Shown piece by piece: positions 14,004 through 24,794 of a DNA stretch of 64,000 nt (its first letter is position 1; each line of letters begins with the position of its first letter). Where the stretch lies: NCBI RefSeq assembly GCF_009905375.1, contig NC_133652.1, positions 124,455,205-124,519,204 of the forward strand. The letters run 5' to 3'. The notes under the pieces are model-generated. The model did no database searches. It was not told the DNA's origin and saw only the letters and a list, made by a program, of their open reading frames with translations. The translations under genes were made by a program, and so were the position numbers. The stretch comes from Apium graveolens (lineage: Eukaryota > Streptophyta > Magnoliopsida > Apiales > Apiaceae).

Positions 14004-14410
14004 CAGTAGAAGCTGTTACAAAACCATCCCTTCCATCCCGCAAAAATAATGTCGAATTTGTGTCAGGTTCACGGGACGTGTCCCATCTAGACAGCTCTAA
14101 TTCATCGCCCGATCATGATCGGGCCACTAATTTCCACGCTAAGTGGAAGGCACATGATCATGATCAGGAGAGTGCATGTTCATCACAAGACATAGAGTCT
14201 CCGAGATCTGTGGTGAGGAAATGGCCTGCAGATGTGCATAGTCAGGTTTTGAGGATTCGAGAGGAAGATACACTTATTGGAGAAGATGTTGCCGACAATG
14301 TGAAGATTTATAACGATTGTCGTTACAAGAAGATGGATCATGATCATGTGTTCATCTTATCACACAGCCCCATCCACCGTCCTGCTTCGCCACTTAGCCG
14401 ATCAAAATAG
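14000..14410 (+). CDS. Small single-exon gene, 136-residue protein of unknown function
   Basis: The ATG at 14000 has a good context (ACCATGAC), a TATA box 50 bp upstream and a stop TAG at 14408-14410. Upstream in-frame codons are TTG only and lie before the likely transcription start. The protein is hydrophilic, with Ser/Asp/His-rich parts (SSNSSPDHDRATNFH, KAHDHDQESACSS, KKMDHDHVFILSHSP) and a Pro/Ser C-terminus (IHRPASPLSRSK). A more ordered middle runs SPRSVVRKWPADVHSQVLRI. There is no signal peptide, membrane segment or known motif. Codon usage, promoter and context support a real gene. I do not recognise the family; the DHDH clusters could bind metal, but that is speculation. Confidence 0.65.
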   Translation: MTVEAVTKPSLPSRKNNVEFVSGSRDVSHLDSSNSSPDHDRATNFHAKWKAHDHDQESACSSQDIESPRSVVRKWPADVHSQVLRIREEDTLIGEDVADNVKIYNDCRYKKMDHDHVFILSHSPIHRPASPLSRSK

Positions 14411-14841
14411 GTCACTCAGGGTCTCAGATTAAAACTCTTGCACGCTGTATATATGTCTTTTCTCACTTTGTACATCTCTCTTGATGTTTGTGTGTGTTAA
14501 AATTTTGCAGATTCAGTTTTCTGATTATGATATCGATCAACGTTTGAAATCTTAAAAATACTGTTGCCACGGCGCTATGATTAACTATTGTATCTTCTAG
14601 AAAACAACAAGATCAGTTATATCTTTCAATTCTAAAAAAGTAATCATCTCAAATTCCAAGTACAATACAAAACCAGAACACTTCAAAGAAGTGAGCCAGA
14701 CAAGTATAATTAATGTGAACCTGCAATTTTCTGTTTTCAACTTGTGTGATTAATTAGACAAAAACATCACCTACTCAAATCGAATTATCAAACTATACAA
14801 GTCAAATTGGTACGATCAAGTATGATTAAATTATGCGTATA
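14411..14841. other. 3' flank of the small gene, no further gene
   Basis: AT-rich DNA that contains the likely transcript end of the 136-residue gene. It runs up to the target site TTATA (14842-14846) of the retrotransposon that follows. Confidence 0.5.
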
Positions 14842-14846
14842 TTATA

Positions 14847-15047
14847 TGATAAGCTTACTATATTATATTATTAAGACTATAATTTTAGAAGATGATCTCT
14901 TTACTTTAATTTGTCAACCTCCTCATTTGAGGAGGTTGTTGTTTTATATTTATACTAAGTCTCAAATGAGCCTTCTTGGGCTTTACATTATGTTTCACAA
15001 TTATTCTAATTATAACTCGTTTGGGCCGTATTGTCTTTGTTCCAACA
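14847..15047 (-). repeat. 3' LTR of Tat element 1
   Basis: 201 bp, with TG...CA ends in plus-strand view. It aligns with 24059-24274 over its whole length except for a gap of about 15-18 bases next to the AAATGGGC region, which it lacks. Confidence 0.9.
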
Positions 15048-15062
15048 TTTGTCCCCCTCTCA
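15048..15062 (-). other. Polypurine tract of Tat element 1
   Basis: On the minus strand the sequence is GAGAGGGGGACAAA, directly abutting the 3' LTR. It confirms the minus orientation of the element. Confidence 0.8.
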
Positions 15063-15600
15063 ATTTGCGCAATATCTTTAGATTTGTGTTTTTCTACTTC
15101 TTCGCTTTTGCGCTTTGAGACTTGGAATTTTGCTTCGGTACTTGAATGAAGTTAGTGATCGGATAGGGGTATAAAATGAAAAAGACGATAAGAGAAAACA
15201 AAAACAATTGTAAACTTAAAATAGAAGTGGAATATGTGTACTAAAAAAGAAAGAAAAACAATGTTTTTTGTTTATTGTTATTTACAAATGCATTTTATTT
15301 TATGCATATATTGTATATATATATATATATTAATTAATTCTTCTTTTTTCTTTCCTCTTTTTTTTTGAAGCGTATAAGCATTTTGGCTTTTTGTTTTCTA
15401 GGGATTTGTTGATTTGGAGCTCAGACTGTTCAGTTTCCTTCTTTTTCAACAAAACCGCGGAACCTGCCCGGAGATTCTCATTCCACCTCACACCCTCGGT
15501 TATTGTAACTATCACCTGTAAGTTCATTTCTGCCTCTTATTGTGTTATTTTTGCTTTTGCAGTTTATATTTCTCGATTAGTCTGTTTGTTTCTTCGTTCA

Positions 15601-17831
15601 ATGGATCATTCTAACTCTTCTTCTATCCGTACCACTTCCGATCGAGATCCTGGTAAGCGACCCCTCGAGGAAGGTGACCAAGAGTCCTTCATGAATCTAA
15701 ATAATTTGGAGATTCCCGACTTAGAGCAGTGTGGGTCCTTCGACTTTATGAACGAGGATGAGTTCTTGGGAAATGTTCCTACGAGGCCTCTTCCCTCGCC
15801 TCCCCCGAGTCCCGGGACTTTAGAAAAGAGGCGACGGGTTGTTAAAGATAGTCTTCGTGTAGGTAGAGAGGAGTTTCGGGGGAAAACCAGCTTGAATTAT
15901 TTGAGTCACTATATTACAAAAGACCCTCCGTTGGGTAAATTGAAGTCGTATGTGGATCTGTCGAATGGCTATTGTTATCGGGTACCGACAGATGACGAGC
16001 GTGTGTGGATGATGCCAAAATTTGGGATGCACGGGATACCGATGATATTTTTCCATTTCGGTCTTCGGTTGCCTATGCATCCGTTTTTCTTAGCGATGTT
16101 CGAGGCTATTGGATGTGGGGTTAGTCAGTTAACGCCCAATTCCATTGCACAGCTAAGTGGGTTTGTCGCTCTTTGTTGCGATAGAGATAGGGTTCCTTCT
16201 TTTAAACTTTTCTTTTGTATATATGCTGTTAGGTATCACGACGGGCAGGTTTATTTTGACTGTCCTTATAAAAGAGTTAAGATTGTCAGTGTTCGGTCTT
16301 CTAATTCTGGGTATCATTCTAAATGGTTGTACTTCGGGGGGACGACTTGGAATTTGTAAAACCTTGAGGGAAGGTGAGCCAACTTACCATCGATTATCTA
16401 AATAACCTCGAGAAGTGCGACGCAAGTGATTTGAACGAGTTTCATGGGTTGAGGTCGGTGTATACCCATCTTCAGCTAAATGTCCCCGATTTTTTGGAGA
16501 TGCATGATTGTAAGGAGGGATTTCCATCGACTATTCATTTCTGTTGCTTCTTATTATTATTGCTTGTCATTTTACTCCTTCTTATCCTCCCCTTTTTATT
16601 ATTGTGGATCTTGTACTGATGATTTTTGTTTTATTTCAGTGGCCGGAGCCTCCTTGTAGAGAGTTTTGAACGGAGGAGTTAGAAAAGAAATGGATAAGGC
16701 TATGATGTTGCTTCTTCAGCGTGCCTCGAGAAAAAATGCCGATGGAACCCACCCTGGTACATCAAGGGTCGGGGGGTCGACTGTTGGTCATAGTATATCT
16801 ATCGAGCTGTTGGATGACCAGGGAAACAAGGTTATGGAAGATCCTGGGAGGATTGTGTCTGATGCTGAGCCTGCTGAGTTGAATCCTCGGAAGAGAGGCC
16901 GTCGGGAGTTGGAGGATGTTGGTATGGGCGCGGGTGAGTTTGTGGAACCGGCCGCGACGGGTAGTGGGGTGAATAAGACCATCACTCTGGTCAACAGTCG
17001 AGTTTTGATGGCTGGAACTACTGATCCTCGATCTAGGAAGGAGCCGGTGAGGGTCGAGATTAATCCAAACGAGCGTTGGACAGGAGGGACGACTGTGCCA
17101 TTGAGGGCTTTCAACATTTTTCACCTTCCTCAGGATGCGGTTGCTTTTGATGGGAGACGTCGTGATGACCTTGCTGACAGATGTAAGAGTCGGGCTGGAA
17201 GGGTACGTGAAATTTGTTTCTGTTTACTATTTTTCGTTGAGTTTCCCTTGTTTCTTTTTATTTTAATCTTTGTATTCGTGGATTGTGGCAGTTCCTCACG
17301 GATTTTATGCATATTATCGAAGAGTTCCGAGCTGATGGTAATGACGAGGCTCGTAAGAAGCTGGAGGCTGAGATTGTGGCTCTTAAGGCTGAAAAGAAGA
17401 AGCTCGGGTCGAGCTATTCGGAGTTGGATAAGAGGTCGGTGGATTTGATCACGGAGAATACCGCGCTGTGGAAGAAAGTGAGTGAAATGGAAGTTGTGGG
17501 GCAGTCGATGAGTGCCAAAGTCTCGGAGCTCGAGAGAAGGCTTTCTGAGGTAGAGAAGGAGCGAGATGATTTGAAGGGGAAGTGCGAGGGCTTGGACCGT
17601 CACGCTGAGGGCATGGAATCCTCCTATCGTTTGATTGTTGAGGATAATTCTAGTTTAAAGACGGAAGTGCAGAAAGGGATCGAGGATATCGTGAATGCCC
17701 TTGGGGATGGTTATGGGCGTTGTGTTGCCCGGATGCAGGGAGCCGGGTACGATACCACGAGGCACTCCTTCGAAGACTACATTGCCGACCTTGCTGCCTC
17801 GCAGCGCGATGATCAGACCGACAAGCCTTGA
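15601..17831 (+). pseudogene. Extra gene of Tat element 1, antisense to pol (putative gypsy-type transposon domain)
   Basis: The ATG at 15601 opens a protein with an acidic, Pro/Ser-rich N-terminus. A domain of the plant family annotated as putative gypsy-type transposon protein (PF04195) follows; its mark is FHFGLRLPMHPFFLAMFEA and later WLYFGGTTWNL. The frame breaks at TAA 16357-16359 and goes on in other frames. An intron with clean borders runs 17203-17291 (GT...CAG) and restores a continuous frame into a long coiled-coil tail (KKLEAEIVALKAEKKKLGSS, ELERRLSEVEKERDD) that ends at 17829-17831. A second acceptor is at 16639. The function is unknown. Similar antisense ORFs are described in Tat-type elements; it is not a transposase in any proven sense. 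Degraded by at least one stop and frameshifts. Confidence 0.7.
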
Positions 17832-18604
17832 AGGCGGGGAATGCCCCGTAAATGATGTATGAATTTGAATTTTAAGTTTCTGTTGTTTTAAGACAATGTT
17901 TCCTGATTGATGCTATGTTGTTTGTCGTACTTTGAATGAGGCCTTCGTGACCTTAGACGTTTTTATGATATTCGATTATCTATTTGGTAATTTTTATGTT
18001 AGTCTACTAAAGTTTTTTTGTGATAGGAATTTTAAGTGTAAGGTTTTCGTACCACTTGTCTTTCACTGGGATGCATTGCCTCTGGTTTGTTTTTGAGTCT
18101 GTTTGCGTAGTGTTTAATTGTTTGTGTAAGAATAATTTGCATGCGGAGGGATCGATTATTGCTCGTCGTTCGGGGATACATATGTTATTTTGTACTTGGA
18201 GTCTAATGGGATACATCCAACTTATGTTGTTGTTTTTTTTTGAGGAAGCAGAGGATGAATTATGATACTTTCGTAAAGTAATTTTGAAAGCTTTTATAAC
18301 ATAAAATCCCTCAATGGGGGTCTCATAACGACCCTCATTGCATCGAGGGTTGGTTTTTGGTAGGGCCATGTGGCCTCGAAGTTTCAATCATTACATAGAG
18401 AGTTAATCACTAGTAAAATTTCTTGAGGTGGATACCATTCCAGGCATTCTTAATTGGTTGACCATCGAGGTACGGGAGCTCGTAAGTTCCTGTGCTAATG
18501 ACCTTCGACACCTTGTATGGGCCTTCCCATGTTGGTTTAAATTTTCCTGAGATTGTTGGCTGTGATGCGGCGGAGTCTCAAAGGACGAGGTCTCCCACTT
18601 CGAA

Positions 18605-19567
18605 TCATTTATTTTTGACTTTTTTGTTGAAGTACCTTGCCGTCTTCTCCTGTTGTGCGATCATGCGAAGTCTAGATTCTTCTCTTGTTTCTTCAAGTAA
18701 GTCATTGTGAAAGCGTAATCCTTCGGTAGTGAGAGAAGGATCGAAGACCTCGATCCTCAGGGAAATCAGACTAATCTTGATAGGAAAAATAGCGTCGACG
18801 CCGTACGCGAGACGGAAAGGTGTTTCTCCTGTTGCACTTTGAGGAGTTGTTCTGTAGGACCACAGCACATTAGGGAGCTCATCAACCCAACAGCGGGGAA
18901 TTTCTTCTATTCTTTTCTTTAACCCTTGTAAGATGGTTCTGTTCGTCACTTCTGCAAGGCCATTAGCCTGTTGGTATGCAACCGAAGCTTTGATGTGCTG
19001 GATTTTCAAATCGCTTAAAGCTTTTTCGAATTGTGCGCCTACAAATTGTGTCCTTTTATCCGAGACTAAAATCCTTGGAATTCCAAATCGAAACACCACA
19101 TATTCCATAAAAAATTCAATCATCTCTTTTTTTCTGATCTTGGAGAGAGGTTTTGCTTCGACCCATTTCGTCGCGTAGTCGACTGCAACCATGATGTATT
19201 GGCACTGACTTTTAGACTTTGGGAAGGGCCCCATTATATCGATTCCCCATTGATAGAAAGGGCAAGGGGCGAGGACCGAGTTGAGCTCTGTTGTGGGTCA
19301 ATGACTCACGTTCATATGTCGTTGGCATGCCTGACATTTGCGGACGTAACTTTCACAATCTTTTTGGAGTGTGGGCCAATACATCCCCTGTCTCATGATT
19401 TTAAGAGCTAGGTTCTTTCCCCCGAGATGTTCGCCACATATTCCCGTATGAACCTTGAGGATTGCTTGATCGGCCTCTTCTGGACTTAAACATCGGAGAA
19501 GTGGTTCAGTTAAAGCACGTCGATACAACACTGAGCCGACCGTGCAATAGTTCCTTGCCTTAAACAT
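18605..19567 (-). pseudogene. Integrase region of Tat element 1
   Basis: 19567-19298 holds the zinc-binding part (HTGICGEHLGGKNLA, then CQACQRH). After a TGA stop, 19234-18605 holds the catalytic core. The first Asp is present (VAVDYATKWVEA). The second box reads SDKRTQF where the family has SDNGTQF, and the third box has AYQQANGLAE where HPQANGQAE is usual. The Asp and Glu residues themselves remain. This region is in a different frame from the RNase H region before it, so an indel lies between 19609 and 19567. Not functional. Confidence 0.85.
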
Positions 19568-19608
19568 GATAGCGCGGGCTTCACTTTTTTCTGTGGGAAG
19601 TTTGTTTT

Positions 19609-20508
19609 CTAGGATGTACTTGAGAATAGGGCTTCGCCAGCAGGATTACTCTGAATGTTGCGGACCATCAATATGTCGATAGCGGGGGATTTCAGGCTGT
19701 CAACATATACTGGGTCGAGGTTCATTTTCAAATTAGACGAGGCTAACTTGGCGAGGGAGTCAGCCCACTGATTTTCTATTCTATCAACATTTGAGAGTTT
19801 CCGGGAGGAGAATTTCTTGAGCAGATCTTGTGTCATTGCAAGGTATTTAGCCATATTTTCATTGTGAGTCTAAAACTCTCCGCTTATTTGCTTAACTACC
19901 AGCTGGGAATCGCCAAATATGTCGATAATATCTATCTCAAGGTTTGTTGCCAATTTTAATCCCGCAATTAATGCCTCGTACTCGGCCACATTATTTGTCG
20001 CTTGAAATTCGAACTTAAGGGCTTGCTGGACTTTTAACCCTTCTGGGCTAATAAGAATTATCCCTGCACCACCAGAATTCGAGGTCGATGATCCATCAAC
20101 AAACAATAGCCACGGTCTTAGCTGGGCTTCCTCGGGATCTGACCCTTTGGTCTTGAATTGGCATTCTGCTACAAAATCTGAGAGGACCTGAGCCTTTATG
20201 GCTGTTCGTGGTTTATACTCAATGTAGAACTGACTTAGTTCGATGGTCCATGCGGCGAGCCTTCCTGTCATATCGGGTTTTTGCAAGATTCTTTTGAGTG
20301 GCGCATTTGTCAACACGTGTATTTCCCTTGCTTGGAAATAGTGTCGGAGTTTCCTTCTTGCAATGACCAAGGCGTACACGAGCTTTTCGACCTGAGGGTA
20401 CCGAGTTTCAACATCACGCAGTGAGTGACTAATGTAATACACGGGAACCTCTCTTCCTTCGTCGAGTCGGACAAGGACGACTGCAACTGTTTCGTCGGTT
20501 GCCGACAA
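19609..20508 (-). pseudogene. RNase H regions of Tat element 1
   Basis: The first part is the RT-linked RNase H domain (VYYISHSLRDVETRYPQVEK). The second is an additional RNase H-like domain starting WLLFVDGSSTSNSGGAGIIL, with EYEALIAGLKLA and later FGDSQLVVKQ. Two successive RNase H domains are a known trait of the Tat lineage. A TAG stop at 19872-19870 and another at 19611-19609 break the frame. Confidence 0.82.
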
Positions 20509-20673
20509 ATAAATGTGCAGAGCTTCGTCTGGGATTGGCCTAGTGAGGATGGGAGGATTTGTTAAAAATGCTTTGAGTTCCGTGAAGCTTGATTTGCACT
20601 CATCGTTCCATTCGAATGGTGTTGACCTTGAAGCCTTTTTTATGGACGATTGAGGGATAAATCTTCGAAGGGC

Positions 20674-21453
20674 TCATATGCAACCTGTTAGCTTTTGCAA
20701 GTCTTTGATGGATTTTAGATCATCCATTTCAAGGATGGCCTTTGTCTGTGCGGGGTCGGCTTCAATGCCTCGCTGTGTGATCAGAAATCCCAGAAACTTA
20801 CCGGATGTAAGCCCAAATGAGCATTTGTTAGGGTTGAGACGCAAGTTATGCTTCCGGGCATTTTCAAAGGTCTCACGAAGATCAAGCGAGTGGTTAAAGG
20901 CGAGTTTGGACTTGGCTATCATGTCGTCGACATAGATTAACGTGTTTTTCCCTATTTGCGAGCCAAAGATTGTGTCCATCATCTGTTGAAAAGTTGCGCC
21001 AGCTTTAACCAGCCTGAAAGGCATGACCCGATATCCGAATACTCCTCTGTGAGTAATGAATGCCGTTTGCTTCCAGTCACAAGGATCCATTTTAATCTGA
21101 TTGTACCCTGAAAACGCATCCATAAAGGAAAGGAGTTCATTTCCTGCTGTAGAGTCGATCAACTGATCGATGTTTGGGAGTGGGTAGAAATCTTTGGGGC
21201 ATGCTCTGTTAATGTCAGAATAGTCGACACACATTCGCCACTTTCCGTTGTGTTTCTTGACTAAAACGACATTGGAGATCCATGCGGGGAACTGGACGGA
21301 CTCGATGAATTTAGCTTCGAGGAGCCGGTCAATTTTTTGATCGATAGCTGCCCTCTTTTCGTCGGAGAATATTCGACGTTTCTGCCGTACTGGAGCAATG
21401 TTTTTGTTGATGTGGAGGGAGTGGCGTGCGACGACCTCGAGAATTCCCGACAT
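20674..21453 (-). pseudogene. Reverse transcriptase region of Tat element 1
   Basis: The usual Ty3-type boxes are in order: VVLVKKHNGKWRMCVDYSDI, then LLSFMDAFSGYNQIKMDP, GYRVMPFRLVKAGATF and the catalytic YVDDM. The MPFGLKNA box is changed to MPFRLVKA, a non-conservative change in a strongly conserved site. Stops occur before (21511) and after (20674) this stretch, all in the same frame as gag, protease and RNase H. Confidence 0.88.
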
Positions 21454-21900
21454 GTCTTTCGGGTCCCAGGCGAAGATATCGGTGAATTCTCTAACAAGGT
21501 TAATGATCTCTTATTTTAAATGTTCAGGGAGTCCTTTTCCCACCTTGGTTGTCTTTGTTGGGTTGCCAATGACCACTTCGATCTCCTCAGTCTCTTCGGC
21601 AGGAAAACATGAATTCTGACTTGTAGGTTCAATTGAGTCGCGAGGGTCGATCTCGAGTATCTGGTTGACTCCTAGATCATCCTCCCCCTTTTTCTTTGGG
21701 GAAACTGTTGTCAGGTAGCACTGTCTCGCAGTCGCCTGATCTCCAATCATTTCTTTGACGCCGAAGTCGGTGGGAAATTTCATCTTCAAATGGGAGATTG
21801 AAGTTATTGCTTTTAAGGTAGTGATTGTACTGTGACCTAAGATGGCATTAAAGCTGGAGGAAGCACTGATCACATGAAATTTAATGACTTTCCAAACCTG

Positions 21901-22560
21901 TCAAGGTGGTAAGCCAAAGAGAACTGGCATATCAATGGTTCCTACTACATGGACCTCATTTCTGATAAATCCGTACAACGGTGTTCGAGAGTTTTCGAGC
22001 CGTCGATCTCCGATGTCCATTCGCGAAAAGGCATGATGATAGAGGACATCGACAGAACTACCGTTGTCGACCAACATCTTTTTCACGGTAATATTTCCTA
22101 CTCGAGTTGTGATGACGAGAGCATCTTGATGACCCTCGATGAGTCCCGGATGATAATCATCATCAGAGAAGGAAATGACCGGGGTCGGATTCGCACGAGG
22201 GCGTTTAACTGTCAAGGGATTAATGTTGAAGACTTCTCGAGCATATGTTTTCCTGGAGTTGTGAGAGAATTCTCCGGAAGCTGCTCCCCCGAATATGACG
22301 TCGATGACCCGATCCTCTTGATCTCGATGATGATGTCTAGTATTGTCCTCTTGTTGTACGTAATGTACTAACTGTCCCCGACGAATCTTTCCCTCTATGA
22401 GGTTGCTAAGTTGAAAGCACTGTTCTATAGTGTGACCAGTATCCTCATGATACTCGCAATATCTGGAACTGGGGGGTCTTCCAGCCTTCATGGGCCTCGG
22501 TGGTCTGTAGTCTGGCTCTGTCTTTAGAACTTCCAGAATTGTGGTCTTCTCTGTGTTCAA
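21901..22560 (-). pseudogene. Zinc-knuckle and protease region of Tat element 1
   Basis: A Tat-type zinc motif (CEYHEDTGHTIEQC) is followed about 100 residues later by the aspartic protease active site VDNGSS. The domain would mature the polyprotein. It ends at TGA 21903-21901, and the frame goes on into the stretch 21873-21511 before RT. Confidence 0.82.
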
Positions 22561-22596
22561 TTTAGTGAACTCTTTTTCTGGTCGAGTGCGGGGCTG

Positions 22597-24015
22597 TCAG
22601 TCCCTTTCCCTTCTGTCCCTCGGAAAGCGATCATCCACACGTGGCGGAGGTGAACGACGGCACTCATGGCGTCTTTCTCGCACGGGAGATCGCGGGCTAT
22701 AGCTACGACGACGTTCATGCCTTGAAGAGCGTCGAGGTGACTGAATGCAGCTCACTGCTTCTTGGAGCATCACACGATGTTCGATAATTTGGAATGCTGC
22801 TTGGAGAGTCTTTGGCCTTTTTTCGAAAATTTCTTCTAGGAGTAATCCATGTCGTGACTTATCGATGCCTGCTGTTAAGAAATTGACGACCATTTATTCA
22901 ATTAAATCTGGAATCTCGGTGATCTCTTCCCTAAATCGGGTTAAAAAGCTGCGGAGGCTCTCACCTGAGCGTTGATGCATTATCATCAAAGATGCTGTGA
23001 CCTTGATGCCTTTGTAGTTATTGGAGAACCGGGCTTGGAATTTGCTTTTTAAGGTTGCCCATGAGTCGATGGATCGAGGAGGCAAATTGTTATACCATCG
23101 GAGTGTTGTGCCTTGAAGGCGTGTAGAGAAAAACTGACAACGGGCGATTTTAGAGTGGCAGAAGAAAGTCATTCGTCCGTCGAATGTGTTGAGAAATGCC
23201 AACGGGTCTGAAGATCCGTCGAAGTAATCGAGGGATGGGGTTTTTAATGTCCTATCGATGCGCGCTTTCTCAAGGACGAGGGATAAAGGGCTTTCAGAGA
23301 CAGTTTCGAATCCTGATTGATTCCTCATGATGTTACACATTTGTGCGATTTCTTCTTGCATTTTGGCAAATTCTTCATGTGATATGGACTCTGTAGACTC
23401 AGTTTGGCGCGAAACCTCGGCGGATGACACTATCCGCTGTCGACGTTCACGTGGTTGTGAATAGGTCGACTCTGCTGATGGCTCATATTCATATTCTACA
23501 TCATCGTCTTCATCATAAAATTCATCATCTTGCTCTTTGTTTTATATTGTTGTTTGTTGGAGCTCTCGACGGAGATGGTGAATTTCACGCTTTCGCTCGA
23601 GTTTGGCCTGCAGCCTCCGAGTCTCACGTTCTAGCAATTCTAGCTCTTCATCTGAATCAAATGGTTCTTCTGGTTCTTCCGGATTTTCTTGGTTTCGAGC
23701 CTTTAGCTTTTCTTTATTTTCTAAATGTAGTCTCATGTCGCTTGAGAGAACCTTCTTACCTCTGGAGGTTTGTATTCTAAAATGCTGATCTGAGACGGAT
23801 TTCCTCTTCTTGTCTCTTTGACGTGTATCTTTCAAGCTCTCCGGCTGATCCTCAGGAGGGCCTTCAGGTGGAGAAAACAAACATTTTGGCTTTAACGCCG
23901 ACTGCTTAGGAAGCTCACGGCCATCGAAGGTCGAGGGGTCGGCGACAATTTCTGCCGTCAACTCCTTCACTTGAGTTGGTCCGGCTGTTCCCGGATCAAG
24001 CTCTTCCAAAATCAT
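22597..24015 (-). pseudogene. Gag region of Tat element 1
   Basis: The first ATG in frame after the primer site is at 24015 (MILEEL). The reading frame is then broken by TAA 23544-23542, TAA 22896-22894 and TGA 22599-22597 but never shifts. The core (23430-22894) has the gag signature DPLAFLNTFDGRM, FSTRLQGTTLRWYNNLP and GESLRSFLTRFREEI. An Arg-rich, RNA-binding-like stretch follows (22790-22600). All pieces through RNase H lie in this one frame, so the ancestral element had a single gag-pol ORF. Confidence 0.85.
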
Positions 24016-24040
24016 TTTCCGGTTGGATCTGTAAAGCAAA

Positions 24041-24058
24041 GCTCCTTCTAGCGCCAAA
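24041..24058 (-). other. Primer-binding site of Tat element 1
   Basis: On the minus strand TTTGGCGCTAGAAGGAGC follows the 5' LTR directly. The same core, TTGGCGCTAGAA, follows the LTR of Tat element 2. I cannot name the complementary tRNA with certainty. Confidence 0.7.
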
Positions 24059-24274
24059 TGATAAGCCTACAATATTATATTATTAAGACTATAATTTTAG
24101 TAAATGATCTCTTTACTTTAATTTGCCAACCTCCTCAAATGAGATTGTTGTCTTATATTTATACTAAGTCCCAAATGGGCATTTTCTTACAAAATGGGCC
24201 TTCTTGGGCTTTACATTATGTTTCACAATTATCCCAATTATAACTCGTTTGAGCCGTATTGTCTTGGTCCAACA
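24059..24274 (-). repeat. 5' LTR of Tat element 1
   Basis: 216 bp. In element orientation it begins TGTTGGACCAAGAC and ends GGCTTATCA. The primer site and the target duplication on its two sides fix both borders. Confidence 0.9.
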
Positions 24275-24438
24275 TTATACTTTCACCTGACAAATAAATT
24301 GTTACTACTTAAGATTTGTGCAGAAACATAATAATACTTAATTACATAACACTTGTAGCTTCCATGTAATAAAAAAGAATGTCTATTATAAAACCCAAAG
24401 TAACAATTAATCAATCAGGACGTCTTTACAAACCGGAA

Positions 24439-24516
24439 GCATAAAATAGATTAACTAAATCCAAAACCATAAATAGAGCATAAAATAGATTAACTAAATC
24501 CAAAACCATAAATAGA
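24439..24516. repeat. Two tandem copies of a 39-bp unit
   Basis: The unit from GCATAAAATAGATTAACT to CCATAAATAGA is repeated exactly. It lies in the 3' flank of the split kinase-like gene. A third, partial copy follows. Confidence 0.85.
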
Positions 24517-24536
24517 TAAACTAAATCGTAAACAAT

Positions 24537-24794
24537 TTAAATATCCTGGTATCTTTTTCTAACTAACATCTTCAATTCTTGCTGATAAGTATAAAAGTCA
24601 TTAAAATTTTTGAACAAAGCATGGTCCAGCAACTTGCTAATTTTTGTTGTAGCCGGCGTATGAAGACAAAAGTAGACAAAATCTTGCAACAATACCGGTA
24701 AGTCAAAAATCGGAAACGGTTTCTTCTTCCCACGATATAACCTACAAGCCAATTCTGCTACCAACAAAATATCAATAGACGAAGCTATATCTTT
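24537..24794 (-). pseudogene. Kinase-like gene, 3' part (separated by Tat element 2)
   Basis: This is the C-terminal part of the protein whose first part lies at 38773-39111. Across the insertion site, counting the TCTTT duplication once, the reading frame is continuous. It reads DIASSIDILLVAELACRLYRG, which fits helix F of a kinase C-lobe (usually D-x-W-S-x-G). A helical end follows (LLQDFVYFCLHTPATTKISK, then LDHALFKNFNDF), with a stop TAA at 24539-24537. Without the transposon the gene would have been short and catalytically unusual. Confidence 0.6.

Larger units (their letters stand above)
14847..24274 (-). mobile_element. Tat element 1: Ty3/gypsy LTR retrotransposon (9428 bp)
   Basis: The element is bounded by LTRs of 201 and 216 bp, with TG/CA ends, and by the 5-bp duplication TTATA (14842-14846 and 24275-24279). 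It is transcribed from the minus strand: primer site at 24058, then gag, protease, RT, RNase H and integrase down to 18605, and a polypurine tract at 15062-15048. Between integrase and 3' LTR lies an extra gene on the plus strand (15601-17831), a layout known from Tat-lineage elements. The LTRs differ at roughly 7 percent of aligned positions plus indels. Almost every coding domain carries stop codons, so it is old and dead. Confidence 0.93.

Noticed and set aside
15601..17831. Independent host gene or DNA transposase on the plus strand
   Set aside because: It lies wholly between integrase and the 3' LTR of element 1, and the equivalent gene exists in element 2, so it belongs to the retrotransposon.
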